Below are positions 58,730 through 64,000 of a DNA stretch of 64,000 nt, one piece after another; the first letter of the stretch is position 1, and each line of letters opens with the position of its first letter. This DNA is from Dendrolimus kikuchii (taxonomy: Eukaryota; Arthropoda; Insecta; Lepidoptera; Lasiocampidae), in NCBI GenBank assembly GCA_019925095.2, contig CM034395.1, positions 12,073,713 to 12,137,712 on the forward strand. The letters run 5' to 3'. The translations under genes were made by a program, and so were the position numbers. The notes under the pieces are model-generated. The model was not told the origin of the DNA, made no database searches, and was given only the letters and a program-made list of their open reading frames with translations.

Positions 58730-61700
58730 GTTATCTCTCAATATTTAATGTTAGTTACAATGTCTCAAATAATGCATTAAACCCAACGCCATATCTACAT
58801 TAAACGGCCTAAATCTTTAACACTAACGCATATGAAGCCCTACCTTTACAGATCTAAATCCGTTATAGATTTATGCAAACTCGCTAGCTTATCTATAGGG
58901 CTATACTGATGTTGTCGATAGGAAATCGCGTGGGAGTAATGCGACAGTTCTTTGCTGAATGTTAGAAGAGATCGTTAACCCAGCAACCTCAGCCAAGTTC
59001 AAGTGAATGATTAATTTATGAGCACCATATATATATATATATATTCGATTTCTTGTGACTGAAGAGTGTCTTTACAATTCACCACAAGTTTTTATTCTTG
59101 GATATGTCACAGACCTTAATGAAGAATTGTTACTGACAAATTAATTAAAGAGAAGAATCAAGTAGTAACTAGGGATTTGGTGCCAGTAACGCTTAATTAT
59201 AATTAAAGACGATATACATTTATGGATATATATACATAAACAAATAATACGCTTTGATTATCGTAGCAATGTGAACAATGTTAAAATTATAGTGATTCAC
59301 AAAATGTAAATCTTAATATAAAAAAGCGTGGGGTTAATATAAAAATATAGTAAAAACCACATTACTTTTTAGTTCATTTGTTTGTTGCTAAAGCGTAATT
59401 TTACTTTAATGTTTTATAAAAGTACTAGCGGGCTCGGCAGACGTTGTCCTGCCCTGAAAAAATAAAAGTCTACAACCCGATTGCAACGCCACCTAGCGGA
59501 ATCAATTAGAAATCTGAACTGTATTCAATTCAATTAGAAATATGAACTTCAACTGTAAATCTAAACCATCCAGGAGGGACCCATTCAAACATAAAAAAAA
59601 TCATCAGAATCGGTCCAGGGGTTTATGATGAGTTCAGTAACATTGAACAGAAGAATTTTATATAAAAAGATCACTAAACTATTGTATTGTTATCGGTTTT
59701 TATACATGCGTATATTTTCAAATTAAACAGACATCTAGATAATTCTCTCTTTCTACGAGAAACCGAATGGACGAATTTACATGAATTTATCATTATATAT
59801 ACTATAGATAAATGATGTGGATATGTGTACTTAGAATACTTATCGTAAGGCAGCTTTGTGTCGCATTTGAAACTCATGTTTCAAATGAGGTGGATTCGAA
59901 TCCTGTCCGGGAATCAAGTGCCACTTAGGACAGTTTTCTGACCGAATGTATGTATTGTTACAATTTTCACATTTGTACATCGACGTAACCCATCTGTGAA
60001 TCCCGCCAAACCGTCTTGGATAAGCATGGCGGGGTATACTGTCAGTTCTCCTAAAAAACCTTAATTGAACCCAGTGAGAGCTTTACAGACAGATACTATT
60101 TATATTGTATTGGGAAAATGATATAATTTCCGTCTAGTCCCATCGAAAGTACGCGAGCCAAGCTGTATGAAAACTCTAGTAATTTAATATTTACTACGTC
60201 CTCACATTATTCAGGTTATTGAATAAAAAATAATAGGAAAGCAGTTTACTGACCGCAAAACCATTATTGAACGTCACACTTAAAATGGCTGTCGCGTAAA
60301 AACTCAACACATGCTCCAGTTAGTACAAAATTACGAAATATTGATGCAGCCATTAAAAATCGTCAGGGTATACAAAAATATTGTATATATGGAATAGATT
60401 TATCATTAAAAATGTATATGTTACGGGCAATTTGATAAATCCGGTCACTATGAATAACGACCGGTCTGTATACATAATGGCAGTATCAAATGGGCAATAT
60501 AAATAAAACTGCATGTTTAATCACTTTTCCGTCACTATGAATAATGACAAGATTATCTTGGGCAATATAACAAAACACAGATGAACAGTACTTTTTTGTT
60601 TATTACACGAGGGTATATTTATATAGCAATTTTATTTATTATTTGAGATATGAAGTAAGTTTTGGGTGGTTATAAAAAAATAACTACTAAGGCTAAGGAG
60701 GGAAATCTGCTTCGCTTCGCCTGCCTTAGGCTTCTAACCTATATAAAAACATTGGATCTGTTCATAATAAATAAAAGTGCCATATATCTATTAACCCCAC
60801 CCTTAAATGAATTAAACTTACATAATTCTTATAGAAAGGTAACCGAATTTATCACATTGTCCGGCTAGAAGTAGGGAAGTATTCATACTGCCCGATCCAT
60901 GTGATAAATTCAAGCTATCTCAAACCGTTATTTTTTAAATGGACCAGGGGTGTCGGGCATTATTAACATGGGCTGGCCAAAGTAATTTATCAAATTGACC
61001 GACGCTCTTGGTCATTATACATAATGATCGGTCCATATTAATAATGCCCGATTAATCAAATTGCCCGTAACATCTATGTATCAACTGGTTTATACGCGCA
61101 TTAATAGTAGGTACATTACACATTTGGTCTTGATAATTTGTAGTGACTTTACGATATTAAATAGATAACAATTCACTATAAAATGTATAAGTAAAAAGTT
61201 CAAAAGATTATTATTAACCTAAAAACCTGACATAATTTTTATGGTTTTCTCTAGTAACTCCTAGGAAACACATAATAAGATACCGAATACAGTCACAAAA
61301 TCCATTGGTGACAAGTGAAAACAATGTTGAATTGTTAGACATATTTATTGAATGCAACTTAGTATGAAAGAAAGTAAAGTACATTAATTTTATTCCACGG
61401 GCGTAAGGGTTCGTCTGCTTTTTGTTCGCCTATATTTCAGTGAAAAAATCACATTTAGGAGCGACCTTTTCATCAATTTTAATGCTAGTATAGCTTTTTC
61501 AGTTTAGAAACTTAACAAAAATATTTCCTTTTTGTATACTCCTTTGAATAAAAAACACAATGCCAGTCCGTTGTAAAACCTGTGCCTTTCATCACGGTTT
61601 TTGGATGTCGTAAATAAGTTAAATGTTCATGTTTACGTCAGCCAGTTTTGAAACGTGATTTTCCTTTGTTAATTATATTTCTAAATTTCGCAGCACGTGG

Positions 61701-63856
61701 ACTGAAAAGGAACTGGAGGGCGAGTGGCGTAACCTCGCTTTGCAACGGATGGCGAAAGTTCTACGGACCCATGTCATCAAGTTTGACCTTGACCACATCA
61801 ACTCTATTGAAAAAGGTGAATTAATTGAATACTGCTGCCTAATCGATTTTAATTTCGTTTTCATAGAAATAATGTCGGCCCATAAAGGTCCCGCTGCTGG
61901 ACACGGAGTTTTCTATTTTTAAAATGAAAATCAATGAATCGAAATTTTACACATCGATTCGGTTATCGATGTGCAATTTTCATCAATTTCTTTTTAACCG
62001 GCTTTCAAAAGGAGGAGGTTCTCAATTCGACTGTATGTTTTGTGTTTGTATGTTTGTTACACGATTACTCTGTGTACACCGATTTTTTTTCCGTTATTCA
62101 TATGTGTATACTACTTTTTTTTTATTGCAGGAGATCAGCAGACAGGCAGACGGCCCACTTGATGGAAAGCGGTTACCATCGCCTATGGACATTTGCAACA
62201 CCAAAGTTGCTACAAATGCGCTGCTGCTCTCTTAAGGGAGACTGGAACTTGGTCACTAATGCCGGAACACAACTCAAGGTTGTTATGGCGACATACATTA
62301 GACCAGGGGTGGTAGCCATCCAGTCAGGCAAATGCCCTACCACCTGGCTGTGGGTTGTTTAGTCGCCTCTTACGACAGGCCACCCGGCCGCAGGAAATTG
62401 TATTCTTTCTCCGTTCCTGCACGGATGAATACTTCTAAGGTAGTCCATTATCACCAAGTCAGGATCTGATGAGTAAATCCCAGGGAAATCGAGAGTAACG
62501 CTTTTTGAAGAGCGCCGAGTGAATACACTCTACGAAAAGCAACTAGTATACGCGTGCCAGTAGTACCATTTTTTACAGGCGCTATAAATATTATGTCTAA
62601 AACTATTCAAGCAGCAACTAAAAAGTAGTTATTAATTTATAAAAAATTACAAAAAAACCGACTTTAAACTAAAACGGAAATAATAAATATATTTCACAAA
62701 ATCTTAATGTTAAATATAAAAAATAACAACAAAATTTCAAAATGCACCTACTTTATGTTGTTATAAAAAATTTTTTTTATTGATTTTTAGTTTGAAGTCG
62801 GCTTTGTTTTTGATTTTTAAAAAATCCTACGACGTTAGCATGTGATAATTGTAGCAATATGCACATCAGGTAAGAAAAAATGCCTAAATAGTGTATGCTC
62901 CTAGTTAACGTGCGAACCCGCGTCATTAGAGTGATACGTGAGCAACTTAACCTTAGCATACACATGACTCGAACGAACAATAGCATATTACCTTCATAAA
63001 TAATCGTGCCTAACATTAGTTAGTAAGCTACCATTATGTGATTTTTTATAACCAATTTTCATTTATTTTCTGAGTAAAAAACTAAATTTTTTTTTACCTT
63101 TTGTTTAGCGGAATATAGAGGTCGAAGACGGCACCACATGATGACGATGATGATGTTTGGCATCGTTTCCATTGGTATGGTTTTTGTGCCGATGGGTTTC
63201 CAGTTTTTAGCTGTTCTTGGCGGAAAAGCGCTTCTTTTAGCCAAGATGGCACTAATTCTTGCCTCAATACAAGGCCTTAAAAAGGTAAGACTGTAAATCA
63301 TTTTCTATTTTTTTTATAATTAATTGTATTGTATTAGATAATTATGCAACAATAATTATTAATTAATATATTAATATCGTGTCACTAATATTGTCTAACT
63401 CTCAGGTAATTCAGGACAAGCCAAGTTATAATATCACAAAATTAACATTTTAATAATTTGGACTCGTTTTCCATCATAAATGTAAATAAGTTTTGTCAAA
63501 AATTATTCTTACCCCGTGTTAGAAATCATGTATGTTACAGGATGTCTACATACTATCTTGTTAATTTTTGAGAATTCACAAGTACTTCACAGTATACTTT
63601 ATTTTGTTTTCGTACTAAGGAAAAGATTTAAGGAAATTTCACATACTTTTATAATAACAAGGTAAATTCGTTATAAAAGTTAGACGAGCCCATCTTCCTT
63701 AATCCCGAGTCATGCTTACGACTTAATAAGCAGACTTGTTACGGTTTTATAGCCGCAGTTGCTTTTTATTAAAGATAACTAATCGACTAACATGTAACTG
63801 AATAATTATTCTCCTTCTAGGTAGATATAATAAATAACGATGACCAAACAGGGAAG
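42508..63856 (+). CDS. Osiris-family protein (DUF1676), 3' end beyond window
   Basis: Exons: 42508-42696, 57827-58020, 61694-61815, 63109-63284 and 63821-63856, all with GT/AG borders and matching phases, giving 239 codons before the last visible donor. Features in order: signal peptide (residues about 10-29, LIPLLTVALISRC); two conserved cysteines (C60 in WRDCSKK, C83 in FVKCMKRKSLRALDRSL), as in the Osiris two-Cys region; then DUF1676; then a Met-rich hydrophobic stretch (MMMFGIVSIGMVFVPMGFQF) and GGKALLLAKMALILASIQGLKK, a hallmark of the family. Osiris proteins are insect-specific endomembrane or secreted proteins active in cuticle-forming cells. The AQ-x-LAY-like C-terminal motif must lie outside the window. 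A second in-frame ATG at 42523 is also possible. Which Osiris member this is cannot be told here. Confidence 0.9.
42935..43690 (+). mobile_element. RTE-like LINE, degenerate copy
   Basis: It encodes, with several stops and shifts, NKMKFMVFERDERMTMCNIQ, EFVYLGYMFTRDRKHESDI, then after a stop NGALNSFLNSSSRKALL and [20 protein letters not shown]. It is homologous to the copies at 17332 and 39509 but much older and extends further 5'. Its start lies only about 240 bp after Osiris exon 1. Confidence 0.8.
43700..46360. other. Osiris intron 1, stretch without recognised elements
   Basis: AT-rich. A weak SINE-body remnant lies near 45745-45800 (AATGTGGTATAACAAGCGTG). Nothing else can be supported. 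Confidence 0.45.
46366..47447. repeat. 35-bp imperfect direct repeats flanking a ~1-kb segment
   Basis: GACCATAATTTTAATCTATA then ATTTGGATATGCTAC at 46366-46400 recurs at 47412-47447 as GATCATAATTTTAATTTGTA then ATTTGGATATGCAAC. The segment between holds the family B repeat (next entry) and a GC-richer part (47030-47400). Confidence 0.7.
46415..46960 (+). repeat. family B dispersed repeat, plus-strand copy
   Basis: Starts near ATGTCCGCGACTTCGTCCAG, followed by blocks with GGGAATTCCCGCGGGATTCC-like words, GAATCGGCCCAGTAGTTTTT and AACAAACAAACAGAC. The inverted copy at 14165-14700 and the partial copy at 25195-25415 share these blocks. It looks like an old non-autonomous element. It has no ORF. 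Confidence 0.65.
47960..47990. repeat. perfect hairpin, 12-bp arms, 7-base loop
   Basis: GTGAAGGATACC, loop ATGTATT, then GGTATCCTTCAC. Confidence 0.9.
48340..48560 (-). repeat. lepidopteran dispersed repeat
   Basis: Read on either strand it has the TTATAAAACAACGTCGCTTT, GTCTGTCTGTCTGTATATCC and TTTAAGCGGTTTTCACAATC words I know from a widespread lepidopteran repeat, ending at CTTGTATATATACTAGC. The strand is judged from that order and is uncertain. Confidence 0.55.
48850..50100 (-). mobile_element. second mariner family, degenerate
   Basis: The ends carry inverted GTCAAAAAAGTACCGGGAA (48856) and GTCAAAAAAGTATCAGGAA (reversed, about 50094). Minus-strand pieces: HIEQRVCFKFCIANG (N-terminal HTH), VAARLVPKDLNFLQK (WVPH-like region), VTGDKTWVYEFD (first Asp block), LHDNAPSHKA and SPDMSPADFFFF (second and third Asp, 34 residues apart). 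These lie in different frames with stops between, so it is a dead copy of about 1.25 kb. It is unrelated in sequence to the mariner at 32895. Confidence 0.88.
50101..51335. other. Osiris intron 1, stretch without recognised elements
   Basis: AT-rich. A short 8-bp-stem hairpin GGCAACGCATAAGCGTTGCC lies at about 51211-51232, inside a GC-richer patch that may be a repeat remnant. Confidence 0.4.
51336..51384. repeat. TA microsatellite
   Basis: About 24 TA units in Osiris intron 1. Confidence 0.95.
51385..52768. other. Osiris intron 1, stretch without recognised elements
   Basis: AT-rich, no coding signature and no repeat boundaries. Confidence 0.4.
52781..55642 (+). mobile_element. RTE-like LINE with 12-bp target duplication
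   Basis: TATTTAGTAGAT at 52769-52780 and again at 55643-55654 flanks a 2,862-bp element. It has a GC-richer 5' leader (52781-52987), one long ORF and a short tail after the stop (AATAAAATAACAACAAAAAC). An exact target duplication and an unbroken frame point to a recent insertion. It sits in Osiris intron 1 in the same orientation as the gene. The 3' end lies right at an AATAAA. Confidence 0.93.
52988..55621 (+). CDS. LINE ORF: endonuclease-reverse transcriptase, 877 codons
   Basis: A single protein makes the target nick and copies the RNA. The APE-like endonuclease occupies about residues 50-300: CTWNVGSMTGRG, CVQETKWKG, AYAPQAG, VFVGGDFNGHVGY, QIDFILTRR, and a final SQHRLL where many relatives have SDH. 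The reverse transcriptase occupies about 520-830: NYRGIKLLSHTMKAWEK, QFGFMPGRSTTDAIF, FIDLEKAYDRVPRE, GLHQGSALSPYLF and FADD at residues 751-754. The protein stops at SIIRPVMTCE, exactly where related elements continue with the YGSE-W tail seen at 17440 and 39900, so the C-terminal 100-150 residues appear to be missing. Database hits named craniofacial development protein 2 belong to this kind of element. Confidence 0.93.
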   Translation: MSYMNDTMNARTRAYPVGDAQAQHPAPSRSIQGLSHYSGRGRRKKLVQEKRWRMCTWNVGSMTGRGAELAATLKRRRMNVACVQETKWKGMKAKEIGEGYKLYYSGRDGKRNGVGVILDSEWKKNVVDVHRVSDRIICVKTIINDSVKNFISAYAPQAGLDEKTKEIFWGDMDTVLVNIPNNEDVFVGGDFNGHVGYMNYDFERIHGGKGFGARRNSEGESLLEMATAYDLAILNTYFKKKDEHLITYKSGNNKTQIDFILTRRNKMNTVKDCKVIPGEPLTSQHRLLVAEYKAIIKKNFNIHKPEPKIKWWLLERMEFKEAFVTRMKDEMGAMNEMSHKTVDECWQSMADYIRKTAISVVGVTKGATKISKETWWWNEEIQGRIKEKKNAFKEWQRNLCGTDIESQLSSKEKYKQINKQVKQAVATAKASVQNKLYENIKNSIGQKLLYRLAKERDHQSKDMTHIRCIKDEDGKVLTDDCSIKARWMKYFDKLLNEENMWHHELEDLRGNMGLVNEIRMDEVQDVLRKMKNGKAVGPDGIPIEVWKMLGEDGRMWLALFFNKLMIEETVPQEWHQSYLVPIFKQKGDIQDCNNYRGIKLLSHTMKAWEKVIEDRLRKETEVTLSQFGFMPGRSTTDAIFSIRQLMEKYRQVHKNLHMVFIDLEKAYDRVPREVLWWVLRAKGVPEKYVRLIESMYENVSTQVRSAVGTTNKFPVRVGLHQGSALSPYLFLLVMDALTAEVQDEAPWCMLFADDIVLVDEDGVALQNKLNRWRQALEGVGLKISRTKTEYLFCDFGGTSSAVPLKLQSVTLPCNPEFKYLGSLLQNNCDIERDVRRRINVAWLKWRQVTGVTCDKLMPLKLKGQIYKSIIRPVMTCE
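55655..56055. other. Osiris intron 1, stretch without recognised elements
   Basis: AT-rich, with a weak ACTCACTAGTGAGT palindrome near 55858-55871. Nothing else. Confidence 0.4.
56060..56215 (-). mobile_element. tRNA-derived SINE
   Basis: Reversed, it begins with a tRNA-like head (about 56215) containing box B GGGTTCGAATCC at about 56153-56165. The body (ATGGTGCATGG, CACATTAGGTC and GTTACAATTACCATGTGCTA reversed) matches that of the SINE at 56750. Confidence 0.75.
56466..57240 (+). repeat. dispersed repeat split by a SINE
   Basis: Starts TTAGCTGACCCGGCAAACTT and ends CAGTCCAGCCGTTCTCGAGT then TTTAGCGAGACTAACGAACA and a TA-rich tail. This pair of ends is familiar from a common lepidopteran repeat. 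The SINE at 56750-57045 lies inside, so it inserted later. Confidence 0.7.
56750..57045 (-). mobile_element. tRNA-derived SINE, nearly complete
   Basis: On the minus strand it starts at about 57045 with CGAGTCGTGGTAGCGTAATG (box A region) and box B GGTTCGATCC at about 56977-56986. The long body has blocks shared with 17018-17225 and ends near GGACATTTATGGACTGATAT. The head resembles a tRNA gene with a variable-arm insertion but is too diverged and fused to be one. Confidence 0.85.
57241..57826. other. end of Osiris intron 1
   Basis: 57290-57600 is GC-richer and reads like a worn retroelement coding remnant (CATTATGCGCACAAAGGAGT, AACTCACTGCGGGAATC), but I could not assign it. The rest is AT-rich up to the exon 2 acceptor. 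Confidence 0.35.
57827..58020 (+). CDS. Osiris gene exon 2
   Basis: Acceptor TTTACAG at 57820-57826, donor GTAAGG at 58021. It encodes residues 64-128 with KCMKRKSLRALDRSL and the hydrophobic-acidic LVRFELIDRSGNVVPEND, typical of DUF1676. The frame continues into an in-frame ATG (57836), but the acceptor lies nine bases before it and Leu-Val-Asn joins exon 1 in phase. Confidence 0.9.
58040..58275 (-). mobile_element. R1-like LINE 3' UTR fragment
   Basis: Reversed, GGGGTTTTAGTGGGTATCCC then TAA, and GCTGGCGAATCCCACAC followed by GGGCCGCGAC, match 34330-34440 of the LINE inserted in the mariner. No ORF remains. Two hairpins in the same relative places as in that copy are present (58211-58256 and 58126-58155). 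It starts only 20 bp after Osiris exon 2. Confidence 0.8.
58126..58155 (-). repeat. hairpin with 14-bp perfect arms in LINE 3' UTR
   Basis: CACTAGCACCTCAC, two-base loop GT, GTGAGGTGCTAGTG. The counterpart in the other LINE copy is at 34361-34402. Confidence 0.92.
58670..58727. repeat. TA microsatellite
   Basis: About 28 TA units ending TTCG. A shorter run at 59028-59044 also ends TTCG. Confidence 0.92.
58740..59420. other. Osiris intron 2, stretch without recognised elements
   Basis: AT-rich with one short TA run (59028-59044). Nothing else supported. Confidence 0.4.
59425..59668 (-). repeat. Helitron-like dispersed repeat
   Basis: ACTAGCGGGCTCGGCAGACG at the left is the reverse of the CGTCTGCCGG-GTCGCTAGT end of the element at 24395-24722, and internal CACCTAGCGG / CCATCCAGGAGGGACCCATT words correspond to that copy's GGTGGCGCTG and GGGTTTCCGGATGG in reverse. 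So both belong to one family in opposite orientations. Confidence 0.55.
59875..60070 (+). mobile_element. SINE, partial
   Basis: Box-B-like GGATTCGAATCC at about 59892-59903, then GGACAGTTTTCTGACCGAAT, TGTTACAATTTTCACATTTG, CATCGACGTAACCCATCTGT and GCATGGCGGGGTATACTGTC, the same block order as the SINE at 56750 in the opposite strand. Confidence 0.75.
60418..61073. mobile_element. MITE with 19-bp perfect terminal inverted repeats
   Basis: ATGTTACGGGCAATTTGAT at 60418-60436 and its exact inverse at 61055-61073. Inside both ends are further copies of subterminal words: GGTCACTATGAATAACGACC, CCGTCACTATGAATAATGAC and TGATCGGTCCATATTAATAA, which may be transposase binding sites. The 68-codon frame inside is not recognisable. 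It lies in Osiris intron 2. No clear target duplication was found. Confidence 0.85.
61074..61693. other. end of Osiris intron 2
   Basis: No element recognised. AT-rich up to the exon 3 acceptor. Confidence 0.4.
61694..61815 (+). CDS. Osiris gene exon 3
   Basis: Acceptor TTTCGCAG at 61686-61693, donor GTGAAT at 61816. It encodes TEKELEGEWRNLALQRMAKV then LRTHVIKFDLDHINSIEK. The pattern of an amphipathic helix followed by THVIKFDL is common to Osiris proteins. Confidence 0.88.
62108..62400 (+). repeat. lepidopteran dispersed repeat, family A, longest copy
   Basis: The most complete copy here: T-run, ATTGCAGGAGATCAGCAGAC, body as at 4970, then TGTTTAGTCGCCTCTTACGA and CAGGCCACCCGGCC, missing from the other copies. 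It lies in Osiris intron 3. The ATTGCAG start mimics a splice acceptor. Confidence 0.8.
62825..62975 (-). mobile_element. SINE, worn copy
   Basis: GACGTTAGCATGTGATAATT, GTAGCAATATGCACATCAGG and CTAAATAGTGTATGCTCC match the SINE body, and GTGCGAACCCGCGTC is a degraded box B. Confidence 0.65.
63109..63284 (+). CDS. Osiris gene exon 4: Met-rich membrane segment
   Basis: Acceptor TTGTTTAG, donor GTAAGA. A basic cluster (RGRRRHH) is followed by MMTMMMFGIV and a hydrophobic hairpin, then GGKALLLAKMALILASIQGL and KK. Two closely spaced hydrophobic stretches could form a membrane hairpin. Confidence 0.93.
63301..63820. other. Osiris intron 4
   Basis: AT-rich intron with no element recognised. Confidence 0.5.
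63821..63856 (+). CDS. Osiris gene exon 5, 36-bp microexon (tentative)
   Basis: TTCTAG before and GTATGA after enclose VDIINNDDQTGK in phase 0, following exon 4's phase 0 end. It is short and acidic, so it could be an alternatively used microexon or a false match. Family members often have a polar linker here. Confidence 0.55.
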
Positions 63857-64000
63857 GTATGATTTTCTGTAACTGATTTTCATCTTTATTTCTAGAAATA
63901 AAATACACGAAACGGATCTTTTAAGTCAAGAGTGTAATGGTTTCTATTTTTTTGTATATTGTTTAAAATAGATTTAAATGGAATTTTAGCTTGGCAAATA

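Noticed and set aside
1..64000. CRISPR arrays, operons, phage or bacterial islands
   Set aside because: No regularly spaced repeats, no ribosome binding sites, and spliced genes throughout. The DNA is eukaryotic.

Overview
The window looks like a lepidopteran (moth or butterfly) nuclear genome. It is AT-rich and intron-rich, and it is crowded with typical lepidopteran dispersed repeats: tRNA-headed SINEs, RTE-like and R1-like LINEs, mariners, a Penelope-like element and TIR/fold-back elements. I found no bacterial, CRISPR or prophage features. The species cannot be named from sequence alone.

Two host genes are supported. (1) A Nudel-type modular serine protease occupies 29985 down to 11369 on the minus strand. 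I rebuilt it as 25 coding exons (6,207 nt, 2,068 residues plus stop). Every splice phase joins in frame at GT/AG junctions. It has an N-terminal membrane anchor, an RKKR processing site, LDL-receptor class A (LDLa) modules, three SRCR-like modules, one complete trypsin-like domain, a long Ser/Thr-rich linker and a second trypsin-like fold that has lost its whole catalytic triad. In Drosophila, Nudel starts the perivitelline protease cascade for dorsoventral polarity and helps build the eggshell. (2) An Osiris-family gene (DUF1676) starts at 42508 on the plus strand and runs off the right edge. Five exons (239 codons so far) are visible, separated by introns of up to 15 kb.

Layout. 1-900: 3' part of a Penelope-like element with a GIY-YIG endonuclease. 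900-11368: intergenic, with relic LINE, SINE and dispersed-repeat fragments. 11369-29985: nudel, whose introns hold a LINE fragment, two Penelope tails, a Harbinger-like TIR element and other repeats. 29986-42507: intergenic, with a fold-back element (about 31.9-32.6 kb), a mariner split by an R1-like LINE (32.9-35.2 kb), a degenerate tandem repeat (38.3-38.8 kb) and an inverted LINE copy (39.5 kb). 42508-63856: Osiris gene, whose first intron holds a ruined LINE, a second mariner and an RTE-like LINE with a continuous 877-codon frame.

The best novelty leads are in the mobile DNA. Two R1-like 3' UTRs share two hairpins whose stems differ in sequence but keep pairing. Perfect short-loop inverted repeats sit where repeat copies are truncated. 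Three Penelope tails differ in whether they keep a hammerhead-like hairpin. A nested insertion is dated by a clean 15-bp target duplication. In the host genes, the dead second protease domain and the very long Osiris first intron deserve attention.
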